Shown piece after piece: positions 1-5,033 of a DNA stretch of 7,487 bases. A program made the translations under genes and the position numbers. Source of the DNA: Spirochaetaceae bacterium (GTDB lineage: Bacteria; Spirochaetota; Spirochaetia; Treponematales; Rectinemataceae); the NCBI GenBank assembly GCA_016794765.1, contig JAEUJG010000488.1, positions 1 through 7,487 of the forward strand, given 5' to 3'. The notes under the pieces were generated by a model. It did no database searches and was not told the origin of the DNA. It worked only from the letters and a program-made list of their open reading frames with translations. Position 1 is the first letter of the stretch; each line of letters starts with the position of its first letter.

Positions 1-162
1 GATCGCCTCCCTCGAGGGGAAATAATTGTAGATGGTGCCTTGGGCCATGCCGGCTCGTTGGGCGATCGTACGGATGTTGAGCGCCGCCCAGCCCTCCGTC
101 GGCAGGTGTTCCCGCACGGCGCGCAGTATTGCCCCCTTGGCGTCTCCGAGCAGCTTTGGCAT
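1..162 (-). CDS. TetR-family transcriptional regulator, N-terminal part (cut by window edge)
   Basis: The first 54 codons of a leftward gene are present; the rest lies outside the window. The visible part is a TetR-type DNA-binding domain: a first helix (residues 5-20), then a helix-turn-helix around residues 29-48 with IRTIAQRAGMAQGTIYNYF, ending in the F-x-S-[RK]-E signature (FPSRE). TetR proteins are usually repressors whose C-terminal half binds a small ligand, so the effector cannot be guessed here. The ATG is preceded by an AAGGGGA Shine-Dalgarno-like stretch at 167-173. Upstream lies a promoter overlapped by a palindrome, which suggests autoregulation. The divergent neighbour is yajC, a housekeeping gene, so the regulated target is more likely leftward of the window or the gene itself. 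The family call is secure; the function is not. Confidence 0.88.
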   Translation of the reverse strand, partial: MPKLLGDAKGAILRAVREHLPTEGWAALNIRTIAQRAGMAQGTIYNYFPSREAI

Positions 163-186
163 GTCGTCCCCTTGGGCTCGCGGCGG

Positions 187-211
187 TTTATATGAGCGAC
201 GTTCATATAAA
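187..211. promoter_or_regulatory. TetR-type operator palindrome
   Basis: A 25-bp inverted repeat has arms TTTATATGAGC (187-197) and GTTCATATAAA (201-211) around a three-base centre. The arms pair at 10 of 11 positions. It is AT-rich inside GC-rich DNA, sits 25 bp upstream of the TetR-type start codon and covers the putative -10 and spacer. Size, symmetry and position fit a TetR dimer operator. Because it is symmetrical it also presents TATAAA on the plus strand (206-211), but no decent plus-strand -35 accompanies it. Confidence 0.7.
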
Positions 212-216
212 CTCAA
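187..216 (-). promoter_or_regulatory. Probable promoter of the tetR-type gene
   Basis: Read on the minus strand: -35 TTGAGT (211-216), an 18-base spacer, and -10 TATAAA (187-192, 5 of 6 to consensus). Transcription would start near 180, giving a leader of about 18 bases that contains the Shine-Dalgarno-like AAGGGGA. The -10 and spacer are covered almost exactly by the palindrome at 187-211, the usual layout for a self-repressing TetR gene. Sigma-70 consensus matching only; no mapped start. Confidence 0.55.
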
Positions 217-325
217 GAGGGCGCCATGGTCAAGCCCCCCGAGGGCTTTCCGGCCACGGCATCGCCGTCCGGCGGCGCGGCTGAAGGCCTCCGGGGCGCG
301 GTCCGGCCTCGTAGACCGCTTAAAC

Positions 326-355
326 TTGACGCCTCCGAGTTATCCGTGGTACTTT
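326..355 (+). promoter_or_regulatory. Candidate promoter of the yajC-secD-secF operon
   Basis: TTGACG (326-331, 5 of 6 to the -35 consensus) is followed by 18 bases and TACTTT (350-355), which is preceded by TGG, so it could act as an extended -10. The implied start near 362 leaves a leader of about 23 bases holding the AAGGAA Shine-Dalgarno at 374-379. The -10 is a poor match. I saw no better candidate in the 173 bases between the TetR palindrome and yajC. Confidence 0.45.
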
Positions 356-384
356 TGCTCGAATCTCTCCCTTAAGGAACCGAC

Positions 385-750
385 ATGGATAAGCTTACGT
401 CCGGTCTCGTCGTCCTCCAGGCTCAGGGCGGCAACCCCACGATGCAGATGGTTTCCACCCTGGTTACCTTCGGCCTCGTTTTCGTCATTTTCTATTTCCT
501 CATCATCCGGCCCCAGAACAAGAAGCAGAAAGAGGCCCAGAAGATGATCGCGGCCGTCAAGAAGGGCGACAAGGTCGTCACCATCGGCGGTGTCCACGGT
601 ACGGTCCACGCCGTCAAGGACGGCACCATTGTCGTCCGCGTCGACGACAATTGCAGGATCGAGTTCTCCAAGTCCGCGATCGCGGCCGTCACCGCCAAGG
701 GCGAGGAAAAGGCCGAGATCGAGGAAAAACCCGCCGAGGAAAAGAAGTAG
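385..750 (+). CDS. yajC: Preprotein translocase subunit YajC
   Basis: A 121-residue single-span inner-membrane protein, the small partner of SecD and SecF in the Sec holotranslocon. A short N-terminal tail (1-20) precedes one hydrophobic helix (about 22-41, TLVTFGLVFVIFYFLIIRPQ). The family signature FYFLIIRPQNKKQKE follows, then the small cytoplasmic domain with VKKGDKVVTIGGVHGTV (about 58-74) and a charged Lys/Glu-rich C-terminal tail. The length is typical. The ATG is preceded by AAGGAA at a good distance. It is the first gene of the operon; secD starts 100 bases downstream after a strong hairpin, which could let YajC be made in a different amount from SecD and SecF. Identification is secure. 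Confidence 0.96.
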   Translation: MDKLTSGLVVLQAQGGNPTMQMVSTLVTFGLVFVIFYFLIIRPQNKKQKEAQKMIAAVKKGDKVVTIGGVHGTVHAVKDGTIVVRVDDNCRIEFSKSAIAAVTAKGEEKAEIEEKPAEEKK

Positions 751-783
751 TCCTCCCGCGAAGCTCGAGGCCGGCCTCGTCGC

Positions 784-814
784 GCCGCGGTCCGCCCTGT
801 AGGCGGACCGTGGC
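784..814 (+). other. Strong RNA hairpin between yajC and secD
   Basis: A 13-bp stem (784-796 with 802-814, one G-U pair) is closed by the loop CTGTA. The core arms are CGGTCCGCC and GGCGGACCG. The stem is followed by GTTTGC, not a run of T, so it does not look like a full intrinsic terminator. It ends 24 bases before the Shine-Dalgarno-like GGAG of secD (839-842). Plausible roles are partial attenuation, an mRNA 3'-end stabiliser after cleavage, or a Rho-related pause. A 14-bp perfect palindrome, CGAGGCCGGCCTCG (766-779), lies just upstream. Confidence 0.6.
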
Positions 815-850
815 GTTTGCCGGCCTATTCTCTCATCTGGAGTAGTCGGA

Positions 851-2581
851 ATGAGCAAAACGCGACGGTTCATCATCGTCCTGGCGGTCATCGGGATCGC
901 TTTCGCCTTTCTCTATCCGTCCCTGAACTGGTATTTCTTCACGCCGAAGGAAGACCAGGCCATCGCCGTGGGCTCGAGGGAGCAAATCCGCGAGTATTCC
1001 CGCCGCATGGCCTTCAAGGACATCACCGAGCTCAAGCGCCTCGCCGCCGCCGGCGACGAGAAGCCCTTGCCCTCCGAGTTCAAGGACGTCGTCGGTGTCG
1101 CCGCGAAGCTCTACAAGGAGTCTCGCCTCGCCGCCCCCAAGGTCTGGACCGCCAAGACCGTGTTGACGGCCTTCGACAACGAGCGGGCCGCCTATGACGC
1201 CATCGAGGCCAAGTACCGCGCCACCGTCCTCGCCGTCAAGGCCCGGCACGGCAACGCCGTCCAGCTCGGCCTCGACCTTTCCGGCGGCATGAGCGTCATC
1301 ATCCAGGCCGACCTCGAGGCGCTCTCCAAGAAGCTGGGCCACACGCTTTCCGCCGCCGAGCGCGAAGACGCGATGAAGCGCGGCATCGAGGTCCTCAACA
1401 ACCGCATCGACACGTTCGGACTCACCGAGCCCGTCATCCGCCGGCAGGGCGAGGACCAGATCTACGTCGAGATCCCCGGCACCGCCGATCCCGAGCGCAT
1501 CAACTCGATCATCATGGGCCGCGGCAAGCTCGCCTTCCACATCGTGGACGACGAGGCCACCGCCCGCCTCGAGACCTACCTGGCTTCGAACCCCCTCGGC
1601 GTGGACGAGAAGAGCCTCAAGGTCGCCGACGCGGGCATCGTGCCCGCGGGCTCCGTGATCCGCAAGTTCTACAAGAAGGACAGCTACGGCCTCGACGAGT
1701 TCACCGGCCGCTACCTTGTCATCAACGAGGTCCCCGGCCTCGACGGCACCCACGTCCAGAGCGCCCAAGTCTCCAGCGATCCCATCACGGGCGCCCCCGA
1801 GACCAACTTCGTCCTCGACAAGCAGGGCGGCGAGCTCTTCTACGCCCTGACGAGCGCCAACGTCAACAAGACCCTCGCCGTCGTGCTCGACGACAGGATC
1901 AAGGCCGGCGCCCGCATCCAGGAGCCCATCCGCGAGTCCGTCCGCATGACGGGCTTCGGCGCGGAGGAGGCGAACAACCTCGCCCTCATCCTCCGCACCG
2001 CCGCCCTGCCCATCGAGCTCTCCGTGGTGAGCCAGCAGGCGATCGGCGCCTCCCTCGGCGAGGAGTCGATCGTCCAGGGCCGGAACGCGATCCTCGTCGG
2101 CATCCTCGGCGTCTTCGTGTTCATGTTCCTCTTCTACAAGGGCGCCGGCGTCAACGCGACAATCGCCCAAGTGCTCAACCTCTACCTCATGCTCTCAATC
2201 CTCACGGCCTTCAAGCTGACGCTGACCCTGCCCTCCATCGCGGGCTTCGTGCTCACGATCGGCATGGCCGTAGACGCGAGCGTCGTCATCTTCGAGCGCA
2301 TCAAGGAAGAGATGGCCGTCGGCAAGTCCCGCAAGGCCGCCATCGACGCCGGTTTCCACCGCGCCTTCTGGGCGATCTGGGACTCCAACATCACGACGAT
2401 CATCGCTGCCCTCTTCCTGGCCCAGCTCGGCTCCGGCCCCATCCAGGGCTTCGCCGTGAGCCTTGCGATCGGCAACATGGTGTCCCTCTTCACCGCGCTC
2501 TTCGTCTCGCGCCTCATCTTCGATTTCGGTAGCGACACCCTCCACCGAAGCCACCTCTCCATCAGCTGGAGGATCAAGTAA
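851..2581 (+). CDS. secD: Protein translocase subunit SecD
   Basis: A 576-residue membrane protein that, with SecF, uses the proton-motive force to pull and release exported proteins on the outer face of the inner membrane. A first membrane helix (about 7-25) is followed by a charged, helical stretch (about 31-135), then the family motif LGLDLSGG (139-146) and the periplasmic P1 domain ending near LRTAALPIEL (381-390). Five more membrane helices lie at about 412-429, 435-456, 460-481, 509-526 and 534-556. The block GMAVDASVVIFERIKEE (471-487) carries the conserved membrane Asp, D475 here, linked in the family to proton coupling. E. coli SecD is about 615 residues, so this length is normal. 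The ATG has GGAG at 839-842. The stop TAA shares its last A with the secF ATG, and GGAGGA at 2568-2573 inside secD serves secF, indicating translational coupling. Confidence 0.97.
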   Translation: MSKTRRFIIVLAVIGIAFAFLYPSLNWYFFTPKEDQAIAVGSREQIREYSRRMAFKDITELKRLAAAGDEKPLPSEFKDVVGVAAKLYKESRLAAPKVWTAKTVLTAFDNERAAYDAIEAKYRATVLAVKARHGNAVQLGLDLSGGMSVIIQADLEALSKKLGHTLSAAEREDAMKRGIEVLNNRIDTFGLTEPVIRRQGEDQIYVEIPGTADPERINSIIMGRGKLAFHIVDDEATARLETYLASNPLGVDEKSLKVADAGIVPAGSVIRKFYKKDSYGLDEFTGRYLVINEVPGLDGTHVQSAQVSSDPITGAPETNFVLDKQGGELFYALTSANVNKTLAVVLDDRIKAGARIQEPIRESVRMTGFGAEEANNLALILRTAALPIELSVVSQQAIGASLGEESIVQGRNAILVGILGVFVFMFLFYKGAGVNATIAQVLNLYLMLSILTAFKLTLTLPSIAGFVLTIGMAVDASVVIFERIKEEMAVGKSRKAAIDAGFHRAFWAIWDSNITTIIAALFLAQLGSGPIQGFAVSLAIGNMVSLFTALFVSRLIFDFGSDTLHRSHLSISWRIK

Positions 2582-3855
2582 TGCGGGTCTACAAGTTCAG
2601 CCGCGGCTTCATCCCCGCCGCCATCGTCTCCACGGCCCTGATCGTGCTCGGCCTCGTCGGCTATTTCACGATGGGCTTCAATCTCGGCGTGGACTTCCAG
2701 GCCGGCATCAACCAGACCGTCCAGCTCGCCTACCCCGCGCTCGAGGTGACCTACTCAGGCAAGGGCAACGCGGTTCTCACCGTCGCCGAGGACAAGGCCT
2801 TCATCGTCTTCTCCGGCGCCGAAATCGAGAGCCGCACGGTGACCCTGGACTACAAGTCCAACGCCACCCTCGGCGTCCTCGCCGCGGCCTTCAGCGCGAT
2901 TCCCGAGGTCCAGGCCAAGGTGCTCGACGCCGAAGCCACCGCCTCCACCCTCCTCGTGCCGACCTTCCAGGGCGATACCCGCCTCGGGGGCGCCCCGGTC
3001 ACGATGCACCGCGTACCCAAGGATGAGGCCGAGCGCTTCGCCCCCGTGGCCAAGGTGGACGCGGCCCTCAAGGGCCTCGCCGAGGCGACCGTCGTCAATC
3101 CGGCCGGCCAGCAGCGCTACCTCGTGCGCGCCCAGGACAAGGGCACCGACAAGGAGTTCTCCAGGAACACGCCCGCGGCCATCAAGGCCGCCCTCGAGAA
3201 GGAATTCGGCCAGGGCCGCGTCGTCGTCGTCAAGACCGACTACGTCGGCGCCCGCTACTCGGAAAACCTCTCCCGGCAGGCGCTCGTCCTCTTCCTCCTC
3301 ACCGTCCTCCTCATCCTCGTCTACGCGACGATCCGCTTCGGCTTCCAATACGGCTTCGGCGCGGTGCTCGCGACGGTCCACGACGCCCTCATCATGATCT
3401 GCTTCGTGGTCTGGACGAGGATGGAGTTCAACACCTCCACGATCGCCGCCCTGCTCACCATCCTCGGCTATTCCGTCAACGACACGATCGTACAGTTCGA
3501 CCGCGTCCGCGAGGACCGGAAGATGAATCCGGGAGATCGTTTCCTCGATGTGGTGAACCGCGCGCTTTCCCTCACCTTGGGACGCACGATCATCACGACC
3601 CTCAGCACCATGATCACCGTCCTCGCGATCTTCTTCTTCACCTCCGGCAGCCTCAAGGACTTCGCCCTCGCCCTCTTCGTGGGCATGATCTCCGGCACCT
3701 ACTCGACGCTCTACATCGCGTCCGGTTTCGTGTATTGGTGGGAGCAGAAGGCCGAGAAGCGCCGGGCCGCAGCCCTCGCCCTCGAGGCGGCCGGCGGCGT
3801 GGCCGCGGCCGTCAAGCCCAAGGCTTCCGAAAAGAAGACCGGCAAGCAGGAATAG
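2581..3855 (+). CDS. secF: Protein translocase subunit SecF
   Basis: A 424-residue partner of SecD, notably longer than the roughly 320 residues of E. coli SecF. A first membrane helix (about 12-32) is followed by the family motif in the form GVDFQAGI (36-43). The usual form is G-[IV]-D-F-x-G-G, so the first G of the pair is Ala here. The periplasmic domain (about 45-230) is enlarged, then come membrane helices at about 232-250, 256-277, 285-304, 337-354 and 359-384. The membrane core motif YSVNDTIVQFDRVRE (297-311) and RTIITTLSTMITVLA (335-349) contain the Asp and Arg (D301, R335) that match proton-path residues described for the family. The C-terminus is a basic, Ala-rich cytoplasmic tail (387-424). 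The start overlaps the secD stop by one base and has a strong GGAGGA. It is the last gene of the operon, with an intrinsic terminator 36 bases after the stop. Confidence 0.96.
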   Translation: MRVYKFSRGFIPAAIVSTALIVLGLVGYFTMGFNLGVDFQAGINQTVQLAYPALEVTYSGKGNAVLTVAEDKAFIVFSGAEIESRTVTLDYKSNATLGVLAAAFSAIPEVQAKVLDAEATASTLLVPTFQGDTRLGGAPVTMHRVPKDEAERFAPVAKVDAALKGLAEATVVNPAGQQRYLVRAQDKGTDKEFSRNTPAAIKAALEKEFGQGRVVVVKTDYVGARYSENLSRQALVLFLLTVLLILVYATIRFGFQYGFGAVLATVHDALIMICFVVWTRMEFNTSTIAALLTILGYSVNDTIVQFDRVREDRKMNPGDRFLDVVNRALSLTLGRTIITTLSTMITVLAIFFFTSGSLKDFALALFVGMISGTYSTLYIASGFVYWWEQKAEKRRAAALALEAAGGVAAAVKPKASEKKTGKQE

Positions 3856-3890
3856 CCGCCCCTAGGCGGGATTCACGAACGCGACGCATC

Positions 3891-3922
3891 ACAGGGGCTC
3901 GAAAGAGCCCCTGTTTTATTTT
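3891..3922 (+). terminator. Intrinsic terminator of the yajC-secD-secF operon
   Basis: A perfect 10-bp stem (3891-3900 with 3905-3914; arms ACAGGGGCTC and GAGCCCCTGT) with the stable loop GAAA is followed by the T-rich tract TTTTATTTT, a textbook Rho-independent terminator. A small hairpin, CCGCC-CCTA-GGCGG (3857-3870), lies between the stop codon and the terminator. From here to the tRNA-Cys promoter at 4018 I see no gene, only the short inverted repeat at 3996-4015. Confidence 0.93.
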
Positions 3923-3995
3923 GTCGCCTTCGGGTCCTCGTTGGGCTGATCGGAAAGGCCTGGCTCGGGGAGGTTCGAAGGGGCTGGCGAGGCAT

Positions 3996-4015
3996 GGTTT
4001 TACGGCGGCAAAACC
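3996..4015. repeat. Short inverted repeat just upstream of the tRNA-Cys promoter
   Basis: GGTTTT (3996-4001) and AAAACC (4010-4015) form 6-bp arms around eight bases, ending two bases before the -35 hexamer at 4018. It could be a protein-binding site at the tRNA promoter or may mean nothing. The only support is symmetry and position. Confidence 0.25.
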
Positions 4016-4017
4016 CC

Positions 4018-4046
4018 TTTACACGCAAGCGCCGACTCGGTATATT
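4018..4046 (+). promoter_or_regulatory. Promoter of the tRNA-Cys transcript
   Basis: TTTACA (4018-4023, 5 of 6), an exact 17-base spacer and TATATT (4041-4046, 5 of 6) make the best sigma-70-like promoter in the window. The start would be near 4053, giving a leader of about 135 bases before the mature tRNA. The leader begins with a short palindrome, TGACC-AA-GGTCA (4060-4071), and then holds the duplicated 51-bp block. No other promoter-like sequence lies closer to the tRNA. Confidence 0.75.
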
Positions 4047-4082
4047 TATCCTGCTTTATTGACCAAGGTCATGCGTCTCCGA

Positions 4083-4133
4083 CGCGCGGCCTAAGGTAGA
4101 GATTGTAGTGTTTGCTTTCGCAAACGGCGCCGT
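4083..4133 (+). repeat. Tandem repeat in tRNA-Cys leader, copy 1
   Basis: This 51-bp block matches the block at 4145-4195 at 49 of 51 positions (C/G at 4091 versus 4153, G/A at 4099 versus 4161), offset by 62 bases. It contains a hairpin, GTTTGC-TTTC-GCAAAC (4110-4125), and ends in GGCGCCGT, identical to the first eight bases of the tRNA-Cys. The bases after GGCGCCGT do not continue into tRNA sequence, so this is a copy of the leader plus the tip of the tRNA and not a second tRNA gene. Confidence 0.9.
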
Positions 4134-4144
4134 GCGCTTGAAAG

Positions 4145-4195
4145 CGCGCGGCGTAAGGTAAAGATTGTAGTGTTTGCTTTCGCAAACGGCGCCGT
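4145..4195 (+). repeat. Tandem repeat in tRNA-Cys leader, copy 2 (runs into the tRNA)
   Basis: This second copy carries the same hairpin, GTTTGC-TTTC-GCAAAC (4172-4187), directly abutting the tRNA 5' end at 4188. Its last eight bases are the start of the tRNA itself. The hairpin next to the mature 5' end may affect 5' processing by RNase P. The 11 bases separating the two copies, with their flanks, form a separate hairpin (GCGCT-TGAA-AGCGC, 4134-4147). Confidence 0.9.
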
Positions 4196-4259
4196 ACCCA
4201 AGTGGGAAGGGAGAGGTCTGCAAAACCTTCATGAATCGGTTCGACTCCGATCGGCGCCT
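4188..4259 (+). tRNA. tRNA-Cys (anticodon GCA)
   Basis: A 72-base cloverleaf assembled by hand. The acceptor stem is GGCGCCG (4188-4194) with CGGCGCC (4252-4258), 7 of 7 pairs. The D arm is CCC/GGG with loop AAGTGGGAA. The anticodon stem is GAGGT/ACCTT (one G-U pair) with loop CTGCAAA, so the anticodon is GCA. A five-base variable loop is followed by the T arm ATCGG/CCGAT with loop TTCGACT. The discriminator base is T (4259), as expected for tRNA-Cys. The bases after it are TAAAA, so the 3' CCA is not encoded and must be added enzymatically. It has its own promoter and terminator and seems to be a single-gene unit. Confidence 0.97.
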
Positions 4260-4266
4260 TAAAACG

Positions 4267-4295
4267 AAGCCACCCGCAAGGGTGGCTTTTTGTTT
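4267..4295. terminator. Intrinsic terminator after tRNA-Cys, probably bidirectional
   Basis: A perfect 9-bp stem, AAGCCACCC (4267-4275) with GGGTGGCTT (4280-4288), has loop GCAA and is followed by TTTGTTT on the plus strand, which ends the tRNA transcript eight bases past the discriminator. On the minus strand the same stem is followed by CGTTTT, so it can also stop the leftward glsA/nitroreductase transcript, which otherwise lacks an obvious terminator. Confidence 0.9.
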
Positions 4296-4322
4296 GGATG
4301 GGACGATCGGAGGAGTTCGGCC

Positions 4323-4338
4323 GGTCGCGGGAGCGACC
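4323..4338. other. Small hairpin GGTCGC-GGGA-GCGACC
   Basis: A perfect 6-bp stem with a GNRA-type tetraloop (GGGA) lies between the tRNA terminator and the 145-bp palindromic element. It has no T tract on either strand. Around it, 4296-4348 holds no gene I can support. Confidence 0.45.
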
Positions 4339-4348
4339 AATATGATAG

Positions 4349-4493
4349 TTTCCTTGCAGGAGCCGCGCCGGAGGCGCGGATGGGAAAGCGCCCGCCGGGT
4401 GCGCGAGCCGGCGAGCGCGATCGGCGGGCGAGCCTCCATGGATTGAGGCGAGGGCGCTTTCCCCGGCCCGGAGCCCGGGCCTTGGCAAGGAGA
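4349..4493. repeat. 145-bp symmetrical nested inverted-repeat element
   Basis: Four nested or flanking pairings occur. Outer arms are TTTCCTTGC (4349-4357) and GCAAGGAGA (4485-4493), with eight Watson-Crick pairs and one G-U. A left side hairpin is CCGCGCC-GGA-GGCGCGG (4363-4379). A perfect 12-bp inner stem is GGGAAAGCGCCC (4382-4393) with GGGCGCTTTCCC (4452-4463). A right side hairpin is GGCCCG-GAGCC-CGGGCC (4465-4481). Inside the inner stem are GCCTC/GAGGC (4432-4449) and an alternative 9-bp pairing, CGCCCGCCG (4389-4397) with CGGCGGGCG (4422-4430). The design is a closing stem, a left hairpin, a central stem and a right hairpin. It lies between the tRNA-Cys terminator and the nitroreductase stop codon (4495-4497). 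It could be a small non-autonomous mobile or REP-like element or a structured RNA. It encodes no credible protein. Confidence 0.6.
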
Positions 4494-4494
4494 T

Positions 4495-5010
4495 CTACCA
4501 GCTGCCCTCGTGGATGGACTCGCGCCGGAACTTGTCCTTCGCGGCTACGGGGCCGAAGGGTTTGCCGATCGGCACGAGGGCCAGGGGAATGACGGCTTCG
4601 GGAACGCCGAGGATGGCGCGGACGGCCGCCTCTCGTTCCTTTTCGGGGTAAACGGCGGTCCAGACGGCGCCGAGGCCAAGGGCGGTCGCGGCCAAGAGGA
4701 GGTTCTGGCAGGCGAGAGAGGCATCGATGACGGCGAACTCGGTCGAGCCGTCATAGGCGCGTTCGGGTGTCGCGCAGACGAGAACCGCGCCGGCGGCCTC
4801 TGCGGTCATCCTCGCGTAGGGCAAGGTCTCCGCAAGCCGCGTCAGGACCTCGCGATCCCGGACGAGGACGAAGTCCCAGGGCTGGCGGTTGACCGCGGAG
4901 GGCGCGGCCATCGCGGCGCGGAGCATCGCTTCCCACTGCGCTTCATGGATTTCGCAGGGGCTGAAGTTGCGGACGCTCGCCCGCTGGTGCACGGTCTCGA
5001 AAAAATCCAT
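4495..5010 (-). CDS. Nitroreductase-family FMN-dependent oxidoreductase
   Basis: A 171-residue cytoplasmic flavoprotein of the nitroreductase superfamily, expected to bind FMN as a dimer and use NAD(P)H. The natural substrate cannot be read from the sequence. Family landmarks are the N-terminal FMN-phosphate motif RASVRNF (10-16), APSAVNRQPWDFV (36-48), the dimer-core helix DASLACQNLLLAATALGLGAVW (split as D97-ASLACQNLLL and AATALGLGAVW, 97-117), and IPLALVPIGKP (141-151) near the C-terminus. The length is that of the short, single-domain members. The ATG has an excellent AAGGAGGA (5015-5022). It starts 24 bases after the glsA stop on the same strand, so the two are probably cotranscribed. 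Its stop codon lies one base from the right arm of the 145-bp palindromic element. Confidence 0.9.
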   Translation of the reverse strand: MDFFETVHQRASVRNFSPCEIHEAQWEAMLRAAMAAPSAVNRQPWDFVLVRDREVLTRLAETLPYARMTAEAAGAVLVCATPERAYDGSTEFAVIDASLACQNLLLAATALGLGAVWTAVYPEKEREAAVRAILGVPEAVIPLALVPIGKPFGPVAAKDKFRRESIHEGSW

Positions 5011-5033
5011 ACCATCCTCCTTGGAGCCGTTGG

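Noticed and set aside
226..375. A 49-codon plus-strand frame with an AAGAGG Shine-Dalgarno-like site just after the TetR palindrome
   Set aside because: Codon use in its second half does not match the neighbouring genes, its end overlaps the candidate yajC promoter and leader, and its composition (Pro/Gly/Ala/Arg) resembles no protein I know. It cannot be excluded without a homologue.
833..2170. A 445-codon frame on the minus strand opposite secD
   Set aside because: It is an antisense shadow of a high-GC gene: Asp/Glu/Gly/Val/Leu-rich translation with no domains, fully covered by secD. The same applies to the long frames opposite secF, glsA and rhomboid.
4083..4144. A second, degenerate tRNA gene upstream of tRNA-Cys
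   Set aside because: Only the first eight tRNA bases are present. No D, anticodon or T arm follows, so it is a leader duplication and not a tRNA pseudogene.
4053..4187. A T-box or other known riboswitch in the long tRNA-Cys leader
   Set aside because: I see no T-box antiterminator sequence and no terminator between the leader and the tRNA. A tRNA gene is also an unlikely T-box target.
4342..4446. A 34-codon plus-strand frame inside the 145-bp palindromic element
   Set aside because: Arg-rich low-complexity translation, no Shine-Dalgarno, and fully explained by the inverted repeats.
4056..4488. Overlapping minus-strand frames across the tRNA-Cys region that contain a repeated peptide (ESKHYNLYL)
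   Set aside because: The repeat in the peptide is just the translated 51-bp DNA duplication, and the frames run through the tRNA gene and its terminator.
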